DNA of 64,000 nucleotides from Campylobacterales bacterium (lineage in GTDB: Bacteria > Campylobacterota > Campylobacteria > Campylobacterales > Sulfurospirillaceae): contig JAFGFU010000024.1 of assembly GCA_016930915.1 (NCBI GenBank), positions 1-64,000 of the forward strand, read 5' to 3'. The notes beneath the pieces are model-generated. The model ran no database searches. It saw only the letters and a list, made by a program, of their open reading frames with translations, and was not told where the DNA came from. Of the stretch, positions 19,863-28,916 are shown in pieces. Both the position numbers and the translations under genes were made by a program. The first letter of the stretch is position 1. Every line of letters starts with the position of its first letter.

Positions 19863-21138
19863 CCCTCACTTTACCTGTAACTGCACTATCAATAAGTGTA
19901 GCTTTATATTCTTTTAGTTTTGAGATATAGTTTTGTTGAAGTTCGATTGCCATATTGATTTTCGTTGTTTGGGTTTCTATATACTCTACGATTTGAAGTT
20001 GTTCATCATACGATGGATAAGGAATTAGAATATCTCCAAACTTATCAAAATAAAGTCTTAATCTCATATCCATGATGCCTCTTGAATATTTTTTCATTTC
20101 TTGCGAAAAAACTTTTAATCTAAAAAGTTCATGATAATATTTTCCTGCAATATCTTTTTTTGCTCTTAGAATATCATAAGCGGGACTTGTTACGCCTTCA
20201 TATTCTGATAATCCAATTGCTCCCATCCATGCAAGAAGTTTATTTACAATAAAATCACCTTTTTTAACTCTCCAATAACCATCAGTAGTTGAAGCTTTAT
20301 TGCCTTTTTCAGCTAATTCTTTTCTTGGTTTAACTCCAATATCTGTATAAATAGAAAGTAGCTCTTCATCATTTGCTTTTGGAGCTGGCTCTATGATTAA
20401 TTTAAAGATATTTTTGACTTTACTGATGTTCCAATGCTTCGGTATCTTTCCAATCCACTCAACACCACTATCTTTAAACTCTACATCTTTATCTAAACCT
20501 TTTGTTACTACATCATTGATAACGATTTGTTTTCGCTCTTTAAGCAGTGCGATGAGTTTTTCTTTTTGACTAATAACTTCATCAATTTGAGCTGTTCTTT
20601 CATCAAGGAATGAGGCTATTTTTGTTTGGTCATCTTTTGGTGGCAGAGGCATTTTAATGTTTTTTAATTCTTTACTACTCAACTCCATAAAAGTTGTTCC
20701 ACTGCCTAAACTATTAAGTAGTTCTGTTTTTGTATAAAATTGATAAAACATATATTTTTCATTAGTATTCTTATCAATAACAATAGATTTACATCCCTGA
20801 TTTGTACATAACTCATTTTCTGCGATAGCTATATTTCCAATAGGAGCCCTTGTTGTCATAATTATTGAGTTTTTGGGAACTAATGTTGTGCCACAACTAT
20901 TCAATCCAAGCTTAGAAATAAATCTTTCTGTATTGCTAATATAACTTGATTTATTAAAATCAGTTGGTGTAGCCCAAGAGATATTTCCGTTCCAATATTT
21001 TTCTATTCCAGAAGAAGGAGTTGCCCCATTAAAAACTTTTGATATATATTTCAATTTCTTAACTTCCCAATCTTCAGGAATTTCCCCCAACCACGCAACA
21101 CCGCTCTCTTTATAAGAAGTATATTTTTCCAATGTCAT
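19849..21138 (-). CDS. hsdS: Type I restriction specificity subunit S
   Basis: 429 residues with two target-recognition domains, each opened by the usual phrase (WLGEIPEDWEVKKLKYISKVF near residue 15 and WIGKIPKHWNISKVKNIF near 225) and each closed by a conserved helix (LPPKDDQTKIASFLDERTAQID; YPSYDEQLQIVEYIETQTTKIN). It sets the DNA sequence read by HsdM and HsdR. It begins two bases after hsdM. The recognised sequence cannot be deduced. Confidence 0.95.
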   Translation of the reverse strand: MTLEKYTSYKESGVAWLGEIPEDWEVKKLKYISKVFNGATPSSGIEKYWNGNISWATPTDFNKSSYISNTERFISKLGLNSCGTTLVPKNSIIMTTRAPIGNIAIAENELCTNQGCKSIVIDKNTNEKYMFYQFYTKTELLNSLGSGTTFMELSSKELKNIKMPLPPKDDQTKIASFLDERTAQIDEVISQKEKLIALLKERKQIVINDVVTKGLDKDVEFKDSGVEWIGKIPKHWNISKVKNIFKLIIEPAPKANDEELLSIYTDIGVKPRKELAEKGNKASTTDGYWRVKKGDFIVNKLLAWMGAIGLSEYEGVTSPAYDILRAKKDIAGKYYHELFRLKVFSQEMKKYSRGIMDMRLRLYFDKFGDILIPYPSYDEQLQIVEYIETQTTKINMAIELQQNYISKLKEYKATLIDSAVTGKVRVVCD

Positions 21139-21140
21139 CT

Positions 21141-23489
21141 TTATACTCCCAAAATCTCTTTGATAAGACCTTCACTAGCCTCTTCAAGCTCAAGAATATC
21201 TTTTGCTACTTCTTCTAGCGCTCTTAGTGGTTTATGGGTATAAAAGTATTTGTTAAAGCTTATCTCATAGCCTATCTTGACACTATCAAGATTGATCCAC
21301 GCTTCTTCTACATGTGGTTTTACCTCTTGTAAAAAGTACGCTTGGATGCTTACATGTAAAGGGATATTTTCACTGTCTCTAAGCTCTGTTTCGCTCTCAT
21401 ACTCTACATATTCATCTTTTTTACCTGTGGCAAAGTAACCAAAGTGAGCAAGTTCATTTTCTTTACATGTAAGATGTGTTAAGAGTTGTTCTTTTCTTTC
21501 TCCAATTATCTTACTGACTTTTTTGATTACTTTTTGTGCATTTTCATCATACCAACTTACAGCATTCAATATCGTATTTAGCTCGGTGCTACTTAGTTTT
21601 ATCTTTTCATTTTTTAGTGTTTTTTCAACTTTATCTTTGAAGATATTAAAATCATCATATTCAGTTGTTCCTATTTTTTCTTGAAGTAATTTTGCTGTGT
21701 TTTCTAAAGTTTTATGTTTTGTCCATAACTCTTTTGAAAGTAGAGATTTCGACTGTTTTGTATTTAGTTCTATGTCATTTTTATCTAAGTATTCTTCAAT
21801 AGCTTTTTTATGTTTTGACAAGTCTACATAACACGCTGCTTTATACTCTTCTAAACACCATCTCATAGGCTCTTCTAAAGTTTTATCAAATTTTAGTGTT
21901 TCTATCAAATCATCTCTAAGCTGAGACTTCAATCTTTTTGGTCGCTCAATATTGACTTTGTAGTATCCAAAATCACTATTATCAAAGATTTTTGATGAGA
22001 TTTTTTTACCATCACACTCATCATCACATGTTTCAAACTTTTTATAAATCTCCATGATTTTGGAGATATGTTTAGGCTCTAATTCGCAGTTTTTATCACC
22101 TAAATTTTTTCGCAATTTTGAGTATGAATCATTTGCATCGATGAGTTGCACTTTGCCTTTTCTCGTTTGTGCTTTCTTGTTTGATAAAAGCCAAATATAG
22201 GTTGTAATTCCCGTGTTATAAAAAAGATTGTTTGGTAGCTGGATGATGGCATCAAGGAAATCATTTTCGATGATATATCTTCGTATGTTACTTTCTCCAC
22301 CACCTGCATCACCTGTAAAAAGGCTACTTCCATTGTGAACAGAGGCTATACGGCTTCCCACGCTGTTTGAAGATGATGGTTTCATTTTTCCAACCATTTC
22401 CATTAAAAAGAGTAACTGTCCATCACTACTTCGTGGAGTTGCATCTACATCACTTTTCTTGCCCCAATAATCAGCTAAATTTACAATAAATCTTGTATCG
22501 ATGACATCTTTACCATCTTTGATATATTTTTGTTCACTTACCCATGACTTACCATAAGGAGGATTGGAGAGCATAAAGTCAAATTTTATTCCTGCAAAAT
22601 CATCAACGCTTAGTGTTGAGCCATTTTTGATGTTTTCAGGGTTGTTTCCTTTTACCATCATATCTGATTTACAAATGGCATAAGTTTCGTCATTTATCTC
22701 TTTGCCATACAAGATAACATCACCTGTTGCTTTTATCTCTCCATCTTCATCTTTGATAAAATTTTGAGACTCTGTTAACATACCTCCACTTCCACAAGCT
22801 GGGTCATAGATGGTCATAACTGGCGGTAGATTGTCTTTTATAGGGTCAAACACGATATGAGTCATAAGGTCTATCACTTCTCTTGGTGTGAAGTGTTCTC
22901 CCGCTTCTTCGTTGTTGTCTTCATTAAATTTTCGTATCAGTTCTTCAAACACATATCCCATACCAAGATTCGTCAGTGGCGAAAGTTTTTTGCCCTCAGG
23001 ATCAAGTGCTTCTTTGTCTGTTAGATTTATGTAAGAGCTTGTAAATTTTTCTAAAACATCAAGAAGTACATCTTTGTCTGCCATATGTTTGATTTGAGAT
23101 TTTAATTTGAACTTTTCAATAATCTCTTGTACATTTTTACTAAATCCATTGAGGTACTCTGTGAAGTTTGCTTCAAGCATTTGTGATGAGTTTGTTGCAG
23201 TATCAAATAGTTTTTGTAAAGTCCATTTGCTAGTGTTGTAAAAAACATATCCACTTGAATCTTGTAATCCTCTCTCATCAAATTCTGTAAAACCAGCTTC
23301 CTCTTTTTGAAATCTAAGCTCTTCGAGTACAGCTTCTTTTGTTGGCTCTAACAGTGCATCAAGTCTTCGTAAAACAACCATAGGCAAGATAACATCTCTA
23401 TATTTACCCCTTACATACACATCTCTTAGACAATCATCTGCGATTGACCATATAAAACTTACTAATTTGTTGTGTACTGCTTGATTCAT
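21141..23489 (-). CDS. hsdM: Type I restriction N6-adenine methyltransferase subunit M
   Basis: 782 residues. An HsdM N-terminal helical domain (1-170) precedes the methyltransferase with SAM motif TIYDPACGSGGMLTES and catalytic motif MLSNPPYGKSW, both intact. The C-terminal 250 residues are an extra charged helical region, longer than in the 500-residue classical HsdM. It methylates the host site with HsdS. Two copies of the ACATGTA palindrome common in the core chromosome lie in this gene (21349, 21462) and nowhere else in the island, so it may have a different history from its neighbours. Confidence 0.95.
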   Translation of the reverse strand: MNQAVHNKLVSFIWSIADDCLRDVYVRGKYRDVILPMVVLRRLDALLEPTKEAVLEELRFQKEEAGFTEFDERGLQDSSGYVFYNTSKWTLQKLFDTATNSSQMLEANFTEYLNGFSKNVQEIIEKFKLKSQIKHMADKDVLLDVLEKFTSSYINLTDKEALDPEGKKLSPLTNLGMGYVFEELIRKFNEDNNEEAGEHFTPREVIDLMTHIVFDPIKDNLPPVMTIYDPACGSGGMLTESQNFIKDEDGEIKATGDVILYGKEINDETYAICKSDMMVKGNNPENIKNGSTLSVDDFAGIKFDFMLSNPPYGKSWVSEQKYIKDGKDVIDTRFIVNLADYWGKKSDVDATPRSSDGQLLFLMEMVGKMKPSSSNSVGSRIASVHNGSSLFTGDAGGGESNIRRYIIENDFLDAIIQLPNNLFYNTGITTYIWLLSNKKAQTRKGKVQLIDANDSYSKLRKNLGDKNCELEPKHISKIMEIYKKFETCDDECDGKKISSKIFDNSDFGYYKVNIERPKRLKSQLRDDLIETLKFDKTLEEPMRWCLEEYKAACYVDLSKHKKAIEEYLDKNDIELNTKQSKSLLSKELWTKHKTLENTAKLLQEKIGTTEYDDFNIFKDKVEKTLKNEKIKLSSTELNTILNAVSWYDENAQKVIKKVSKIIGERKEQLLTHLTCKENELAHFGYFATGKKDEYVEYESETELRDSENIPLHVSIQAYFLQEVKPHVEEAWINLDSVKIGYEISFNKYFYTHKPLRALEEVAKDILELEEASEGLIKEILGV

Positions 23490-23500
23490 CTACCTTGCCC

Positions 23501-25237
23501 CTAAAAATTATTATGTATTGTATTTATTTTTTGTGTTATTTCTTCTATATCTTTGAACATTTTGATTTCATTATGAAAATTTGCGATGATCTGCTTATCT
23601 TCTTCATCTGTTAGCATTGGAACTTTTAACTTTTTAATTTCTATCGTTGCAATTTGTGGCATTGCCACGCCAGACACTAAAGTCGACAGCAACGCTTGTC
23701 CCAAGATTGATTTCAAGAACATATACAATACTATAGCTTTTTGTTTTTTATTATTACCTTTTAATCGTATGACTTGTACTGCTTGAGATGCGATCATCGT
23801 TTCACTTGCATCACCCACAATTGCCACTTTACCGATAGTTCCTTTTGTACTTAACAGTACATCATAAGGCTCCAATTTATAAGTTTGCAATCTTTTATAC
23901 TGTGAACCTATTTGTTTAATTTTCCCACATTCAAAAAGAAATCCAGCTTTGCTAAAATCAGATGGTGAAACCTCATAAACTTCTTTTCCCTCGCCCTCAT
24001 CTTTAAATAATTGTGATCTTCTTATCTCTGCTATGTTCTCCAAAGTGACAAGCTCAAAGTTGGTTAGTTTGTTGTGTATTGCTTCAATTTCATTAGAAAT
24101 GATGTATCGATCAATGGCAAAAGAATAATTGTTTCGACAAAGTTCATCAGGCGATACGATCCTTGAGATGTTTTCTAATTCTTCTTTTTTTTCATAAAGC
24201 GATACGATACGATGAATGTCTTTAAGTGTAAGTCTTCTGCCTTCTCTTTGTACAAAACTTTCATGCTTGAGATTTAAAAAATAGACATTGTTATCTTTCT
24301 TTTGTTTATTAACAATGACAAATGTTGTTTCGATTGATGTAGCATTATGCAAGTTCGGAGGTAGCTGTATAATTGCTTCTAAAAGGTTATTATCAAGCAG
24401 ATATTTTCTAAATTCTTCATCTTGGCTACCTCTATACGTAAAGCCAACAGGCATTAAAACAACAGCCTTCCCACTCATTTGGGATAATATATGTTCAAAT
24501 TGTGCAATATCACTGTTTGATTTTACTTTATGGAATTTAAATCTATTGTATTTGTCAGTACGTAAAAATTCATTATTGGTCGGTACACCCATTGGTGGAA
24601 AAGATAAGATACACTTGAATTGCATTAGCGAGTCTGGCGAATCTACTTTTATATACGTTGGGTGGGTTAATGGATCTGTAAAAGTAAAATCGATAGAAAC
24701 ATCTTCTATAGTTTTCATTAACTCAATCACAAATTCATCTGCAAAGGACTCTGCAAATATTTTTTTGTCTGTATAGTATGCTATATTGTAACCATGGCTA
24801 AAAGGTGAATATATTTCCGAGCATTCTCCATCCAATAATCTGATCCCTAAATCTGCTATTTGATTTGCAATTGAAAAGCCTGTGTACTCTTCTGCGAGTG
24901 AAGAAAAAACATCAAAAACTTTTGGGACAACCAATTCTTCGTCAGCGATACTAAAAAGTTTATCTAGTACATCGTTTGTAATAGTGTCAAGTCTAATATT
25001 TTGATGTAAAAAGAGCTCAAAAAGATTGTTTGATTTTGCTAGTGCTTGGATAGGGGATTGAAGATTTTTAACATCAACCCCTTGATTATAAACATATCTG
25101 AATGTTAATTCTTTTTGATCTATATCTGCTGATATTTTCTTCCAAGCAATCAGTAGATAAACAATTTTTGCAAGATGTTCAACTTTCAACTTAATGTTAA
25201 AATCTCTGAGTAGTGAGATAAATTGCTTTTCATTCAC
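23501..25237 (-). CDS. Degenerate HsdM-like methylase fused to a specificity domain
   Basis: 578 residues. The N-terminal 390 residues follow the HsdM fold order, but the SAM motif position reads EIYSPFSHGYNIAYY where active enzymes have DPACGSGG, and the catalytic NPPY position reads LSFPPMGVP. The following segments are normal (QLPPNLHNATSIETTFVIV). From about residue 395 a single HsdS-like recognition domain follows (FELVTLENIAEIRRSQLF to MPQIATIEIKKLKVPML). It is the first gene of the operon, 11 bases before hsdM. It is probably unable to methylate and may bind DNA or HsdM/S. Function unknown. Confidence 0.8.
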   Translation of the reverse strand: MNEKQFISLLRDFNIKLKVEHLAKIVYLLIAWKKISADIDQKELTFRYVYNQGVDVKNLQSPIQALAKSNNLFELFLHQNIRLDTITNDVLDKLFSIADEELVVPKVFDVFSSLAEEYTGFSIANQIADLGIRLLDGECSEIYSPFSHGYNIAYYTDKKIFAESFADEFVIELMKTIEDVSIDFTFTDPLTHPTYIKVDSPDSLMQFKCILSFPPMGVPTNNEFLRTDKYNRFKFHKVKSNSDIAQFEHILSQMSGKAVVLMPVGFTYRGSQDEEFRKYLLDNNLLEAIIQLPPNLHNATSIETTFVIVNKQKKDNNVYFLNLKHESFVQREGRRLTLKDIHRIVSLYEKKEELENISRIVSPDELCRNNYSFAIDRYIISNEIEAIHNKLTNFELVTLENIAEIRRSQLFKDEGEGKEVYEVSPSDFSKAGFLFECGKIKQIGSQYKRLQTYKLEPYDVLLSTKGTIGKVAIVGDASETMIASQAVQVIRLKGNNKKQKAIVLYMFLKSILGQALLSTLVSGVAMPQIATIEIKKLKVPMLTDEEDKQIIANFHNEIKMFKDIEEITQKINTIHNNF

Positions 25238-25259
25238 AATGTAAACCTTACAAAATAAT

Positions 25260-25334
25260 TAGTCTAGTATTTACTAGATATTTTGAAATGTTAGCAATTT
25301 TTGTTGTATTTGTCAAGTAGTCTAGTATTTACTA
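25260..25334. promoter_or_regulatory. Repeated palindromic operator upstream of the defence operon
   Basis: The 17-mer TAGTCTAGTATTTACTA occurs at 25260-25276 and 25318-25334, 58 bases apart. The first copy extends to the inverted repeat CTAGTA-TT-TACTAG. The pair lies just upstream of the first methylase-like gene (start 25237) and downstream of the Gp2-like gene, where the defence-operon promoter should be. Two spaced copies suggest a dimeric repressor or a looped operator. The binding protein is unknown. Confidence 0.55.
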
Positions 25335-25342
25335 CCACTTGA

Positions 25343-25933
25343 TCAACTCCTAGATCTTCCTTCTTTCTTTTGATCTTTTTTAATAGTACCACGCTTAAAT
25401 GCTCTATCTTTTGAACTATTTTTAACAGGTTCTATCGTTTGTTCTTCTTTGCAAAAATACGATAAAACATTTACCACTAATATCGTTCGTTTTTTCTTGT
25501 CCTTACGATCTAGTAGCCCTATGCCATTGCTATCAGAGTCATATTCATTGCGATGGCAATTATGATAACTTCCTTTTCCCCCTGTAATTTCTTCCCAATA
25601 CTTACCAATCTGATCAGCTTTATAAGAACTATTTTGTACTTTTTGTCCATCGTACATAAAAAGAGTATGGAAATGTATGCCTTTACTTTCTGTATATTCT
25701 TGTTTGCATATGTAGCCCTCCTGATCTTTAAAGACAGAGGGTTTACTTCGTCTGTTGTTCATCATACGATTAAAGTCATTATTTGCATCATTAAGTGTTA
25801 TATTTTCGCTATATGGCTTATCGTAGGATAAATCAACTCTGATGATATTGAGTTTTGAGTTGTCCGCTATAAGTGCATCAGTATAAGCTATTGCACTTTT
25901 CAATCTCTTATTGTTTTGTTTGTTGTTTGACAT
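25343..25933 (-). CDS. Inovirus Gp2/YagK-like protein with an HUH motif
   Basis: 196 residues. The segment ESKGIHFHTLFMYDG has the H-hydrophobic-H core of HUH (rolling-circle) endonucleases, and the overall pattern (YCKQEYTESKGIHFH..., KADQIGKYWEEITGGKGSYHNC) matches the inovirus Gp2 / YagK-YfjJ C-terminal family. A strong AAGGAG precedes the start. The C-terminal 30 residues are very basic. It may nick DNA for replication or transfer of the island, or be a remnant of a satellite phage. Catalytic Tyr residues cannot be assigned with confidence. Confidence 0.7.
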   Translation of the reverse strand: MSNNKQNNKRLKSAIAYTDALIADNSKLNIIRVDLSYDKPYSENITLNDANNDFNRMMNNRRSKPSVFKDQEGYICKQEYTESKGIHFHTLFMYDGQKVQNSSYKADQIGKYWEEITGGKGSYHNCHRNEYDSDSNGIGLLDRKDKKKRTILVVNVLSYFCKEEQTIEPVKNSSKDRAFKRGTIKKDQKKEGRSRS

Positions 25934-26232
25934 TTGTATCTCCTTAAATGTATTTATTTCAACTAAAGGTATGTATACAAAAAATATAGTGTTTGATACT
26001 CTTTTATGATAGAGTGTAATAGTACAAAATACAAAGATATTGCCATAAAGAATAAATAATATAATACGATAATATTAAAAACCTATTTTTTTGGATAAGA
26101 AATATCCCGTAATAGCTTATAGTGTAAAAAATAAAGTGCCTTAATTTAGGGCGTTTTCAGAAATGAGTAGGATATACAAAGTTAGGAATTGACTTCAAGA
26201 AAAAAAACAAGGTGCGGATGCAGTAGAAACCC
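25934..26232. other. AT-rich intergenic region
   Basis: No coding frame is evident on either strand. It holds the ribosome site and presumably the promoter of the Gp2-like gene at its left end. A weak inverted repeat (GCCTTAA/TTTAGGGC) followed by a short T run near 26140-26155 could end transcription. Nothing else stands out. Confidence 0.4.
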
Positions 26233-26388
26233 TTATGTCTCTACTGCATGAAGTGAATGGAGTTTGCAACGAATTTGTGCTTTAATATCTTGGCGTAGCG
26301 CTGAATCTTTGAGTAGAAAAGCCAAACCATATGTTGTCCAGTCTTTGAAATTGGATTTGGCTTCTTTGTTGATATAGCAGTATTTCAT
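26233..26388 (-). CDS. Small hypothetical protein, 51 residues
   Basis: The ATG at 26388 overlaps the stop of the DUF2958 gene as ATGA, the arrangement used for coupled translation. The 51-residue product begins MKYCYINKEAKSNFKDW and is mildly basic, with no membrane segment. The region YGLAFLLKDSALRQDIKAQI looks helical. No family recognised. The overlap and the well-formed sequence support a real gene. Confidence 0.55.
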   Translation of the reverse strand: MKYCYINKEAKSNFKDWTTYGLAFLLKDSALRQDIKAQIRCKLHSLHAVET

Positions 26389-26693
26389 TCGTACTTTTTG
26401 TGTATTTGAGATAACAACGTAGGCTTAAACTGTAGATCACGTTCAACCGCCAAACCTAAAAAGCCCTTGATCGTTTTCAATTCGTTTAAACTAAAATAGC
26501 CTAATTCATTTTCAAGTCCTTGCACATAACCATAGCATGTATCCATATCCTCTTTGAAAAGCTCAATAACATACCATGTCCAATTTGAATCAGGTGTAAA
26601 GAGCTTAATATGGCACACTGGATCTTTTGTGTCTTCCGTTTGGTAGAGTGTTGGGATGCTAGCACGTAGTGAGATTGGTATGAGATCATCCAT
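26385..26693 (-). CDS. DUF2958 protein
   Basis: 102 residues. The family pattern is clear: IPTLYQTEDTKDPVCHIKLFTP, SNWTWYVIELF, ENELGYFSLNEL and LGLAVERDLQF. DUF2958 proteins are small accessory proteins of plasmids and integrative elements, often near DUF932 and single-strand annealing genes as here. No activity is known to me. It lies one base after the rad52-like gene and overlaps a small gene at its end. Confidence 0.85.
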   Translation of the reverse strand: MDDLIPISLRASIPTLYQTEDTKDPVCHIKLFTPDSNWTWYVIELFKEDMDTCYGYVQGLENELGYFSLNELKTIKGFLGLAVERDLQFKPTLLSQIHKKYE

Positions 26694-26694
26694 C

Positions 26695-27357
26695 TTATGC
26701 CGCCTGTTGCTCTAGTGGTTTACACCAATGTTTTGATCGACCATCCCACTTGAATCCACATGCCTTAATGGTGTCTTTCTTGGCAAAGATATCATCACCC
26801 ATGACAATGAGGTTTTGTCCTTGTTGCATAACGCTCAAGCCTAAATTGGAGAGTTTGGAATAATCTTGTGGTGCAGCGTTCATCTGGTTGGATGGTTTAG
26901 GTTGCTGTGTCTGTTGAGAGCTTTGATGTTGTCTACTTTTATCATAGAGTGAATTACCAAACTGATTTCCAAAGCTTCGCATGGCACGTTTAAATGCATC
27001 CGTAACCGCTTCTTTAGCAGCACTTTCATATGCATCGGAAAGTGTCTTGGCAATACCTGTACCAAAGCCAACATCTTCTCGACTGATGTGTTGTGTATGT
27101 TGTGCATCACATACTTTTACAGCAACAATGGCTTTATAGCAGAGGACAATGTTTTGATTTTGGTTAGACTCTTGTGATACTTGCTCTAATGTGGAGATGT
27201 TATAGCTCCAATTGCCATATCCAAAGATTTTATTAGCCGTATCAATAACATCAAAGCCTTCTAAATAGGAAAGCTCAATATCTCCTTTTGAGCGACTTTT
27301 GATTCGGGTGTTTTCAAGCTCATGTGAGAGAGCTTGGTTTTGTTGTTGATCAAACAT
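26695..27357 (-). CDS. Rad52/22-family recombination protein
   Basis: 220 residues. The single-strand annealing core of the Rad52 family is seen in SYLEGFDVIDTANKIFGYGNW, YKAIVAVKVCD and VGFGTGIAKTLSDAYESAAKEA followed by VTDAFKRAMRSFGNQFG. The last 45 residues (CGFKWDGRSKHWCKP) resemble a small DUF5710-like module found in mobile-element proteins. It would anneal single strands during replication or recombination of the island, or help repair ends. It is in line with Gp157-like and DUF932 genes, 11 bases after the former. Confidence 0.85.
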   Translation of the reverse strand: MFDQQQNQALSHELENTRIKSRSKGDIELSYLEGFDVIDTANKIFGYGNWSYNISTLEQVSQESNQNQNIVLCYKAIVAVKVCDAQHTQHISREDVGFGTGIAKTLSDAYESAAKEAVTDAFKRAMRSFGNQFGNSLYDKSRQHQSSQQTQQPKPSNQMNAAPQDYSKLSNLGLSVMQQGQNLIVMGDDIFAKKDTIKACGFKWDGRSKHWCKPLEQQAA

Positions 27358-27368
27358 GCTTTTTCTCC

Positions 27369-27956
27369 TTATGCTGCTTCAACGATGTTGAGCAGTTCTT
27401 CTGCTTGAGTACCTAGTCCTATACGTTTTGCATTGACCTTTACTTTTGCAGGTATTTTTGTGGTATTGGTTTCGCTTTTCACAAATGCTGCTAACTCTTC
27501 TTTACCTTCACCGCTCATCATTGCTTGCTCAATCGCTTCTACATCAGGTTGGTATTTGATATACCCTAAACGCATCACGGCTTCATGATCTAAGATCGCG
27601 AAGGATGTTTGAGTACTCGATGTTTCATTACTAAGGGTTAAAGAGCTAATGATATTTCCATCAATACGATCAACGCCATTTTCTAAGAACACTGTAGCAA
27701 TGATCTCTTTTGCGATTTCAAGCGACTCTGAGAGTCTTTTTTTGAGGTTTTGAAGCTCTTTAATATCGTTGGCGAGGGTGTCAATCTTTGATTTGATTTC
27801 TTGAAGCGATAAGCCCACATAATCTGCTCTTTGATAGTAGGGCTTTGCTGTGTCTTGAAGAATGGAATGGATGTAGTCTGAGAAGTATTGTGTGGATTTT
27901 GAGGTTGCTAAACTTTCAATGTGTGTTTGTAGTTGGTAATTGAGCAGTTTCATCAT
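27369..27956 (-). CDS. Gp157-like phage protein
   Basis: 195 residues. The central part (LSLQEIKSKIDTLANDIKEL, then a heptad-rich coiled coil to about residue 95) and the basic C-terminus fit the Siphovirus Gp157 family, which has been linked to phage resistance in streptococci. The match is moderate. It sits between DUF932 and Rad52 genes, a combination seen on plasmids and phages. The exact role is unknown. Confidence 0.55.
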   Translation of the reverse strand: MMKLLNYQLQTHIESLATSKSTQYFSDYIHSILQDTAKPYYQRADYVGLSLQEIKSKIDTLANDIKELQNLKKRLSESLEIAKEIIATVFLENGVDRIDGNIISSLTLSNETSSTQTSFAILDHEAVMRLGYIKYQPDVEAIEQAMMSGEGKEELAAFVKSETNTTKIPAKVKVNAKRIGLGTQAEELLNIVEAA

Positions 27957-27963
27957 TCATCCC

Positions 27964-28782
27964 TTATGCTGCCATCATGAGAGAAGGTGTTTTTAAATCA
28001 GCCACCATTTGAACAATAGAGAAGAGTTCTTTATTCATCTTGAGATTGGCATCAATGGCAGTAATCGGTTTGGAGGTAAAGGTTTTACCTGTTACTTTGT
28101 TGGAGCCTTTGATTCCACCTCGGATGATTGCTTCTTGAACACGGTTGAATACGTTCCACAGTGTAGGAGCTTCATCTTCGTCTCTTTGTATGTGTAAGAA
28201 CTCTTTAAAGTCCACACTATGCACTTCTTTATCGAATCGAATATCCAGTGCTGCTTTTGCAAACGAGTGTTGCTCTGCAACGGATAGTTCAATCGCTTTG
28301 AAAGTTTCAATCTCTTCTTGGATGCTTGGCATATGTGAGGTTACTTCATCAATGGCTGTATGTACTTTCTCAAAGTTAAACCCAGCGTGAATAATGGAGT
28401 GGTGCGAAAAGGTGTGTGATGGCACCACAAGCATATTGGCACATACCAAACGAAAGATGGCTAAATCAACACTAAAGGAGGATGTTCGATTGTGTGAATT
28501 GGTAAGCACAATATCAGCATACTCTTCATTGGCACGGGGGCGTAAAAGATGCTCTAGGCTTCTAAACTGAATGATATGTTTTTGATAGCCTTTGTTCTCG
28601 TGATTTCTCACGCGACTTTCACCTGCCATAATGGGGTAATAGCCTGCATGTCTGAATGTATCCAACACAGAATAGGTTGGTACAAAAGCATATTTATCAG
28701 AAACTCCTTCAATAGGGTTCTCTGAAAAGATGGAGGGTGCTTGTGCTCTTAATTGCTCATTGCTAAGTGGTCTTACACTCAT
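27964..28782 (-). CDS. DUF932 (phage/plasmid-like) protein
   Basis: 272 residues. DUF932 hallmarks: a conserved YAFVPTYSVLDTFRHAGYYP, then HIIQFRS, DIVLTNSHNRTSSFSVDLA, FRLVCANMLVV and SIIHAGFNF. These proteins are common on plasmids and integrative elements next to recombination genes. Biochemical function is not known. It heads the group DUF932, Gp157-like, Rad52, DUF2958 and a small gene, with gaps of 1-11 bases, which is probably one transcript. Confidence 0.88.
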   Translation of the reverse strand: MSVRPLSNEQLRAQAPSIFSENPIEGVSDKYAFVPTYSVLDTFRHAGYYPIMAGESRVRNHENKGYQKHIIQFRSLEHLLRPRANEEYADIVLTNSHNRTSSFSVDLAIFRLVCANMLVVPSHTFSHHSIIHAGFNFEKVHTAIDEVTSHMPSIQEEIETFKAIELSVAEQHSFAKAALDIRFDKEVHSVDFKEFLHIQRDEDEAPTLWNVFNRVQEAIIRGGIKGSNKVTGKTFTSKPITAIDANLKMNKELFSIVQMVADLKTPSLMMAA

Positions 28783-28838
28783 AGTTATTTCCTTATTAGA
28801 TTTAAGAATAGATGTTGAAAGTCTTATAGACTAAAGCA

Positions 28839-28916
28839 TTATTTGTTTGAATTAAGTGTCTCTTTTATTGCGGTTGCTATTGCAATCACTAATGTTAAAA
28901 TGACGGACGGTTCCAT
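28839..28916 (-). CDS. Possible 25-residue hydrophobic peptide
   Basis: ATG at 28916 has an AGGAG eight bases upstream. The product MEPSVILTLVIAIATAIKE... has a single hydrophobic stretch and a polar tail. It overlaps the end of the 42-residue frame upstream in another frame. It could be a small membrane peptide; no family recognised. Confidence 0.35.
   Translation of the reverse strand: MEPSVILTLVIAIATAIKETLNSNK

Noticed and set aside
23501-25237. BREX PglX or DISARM methylase
   Set aside because: Size and the HsdS-like C-terminal domain do not fit, and no other genes of those systems are nearby.
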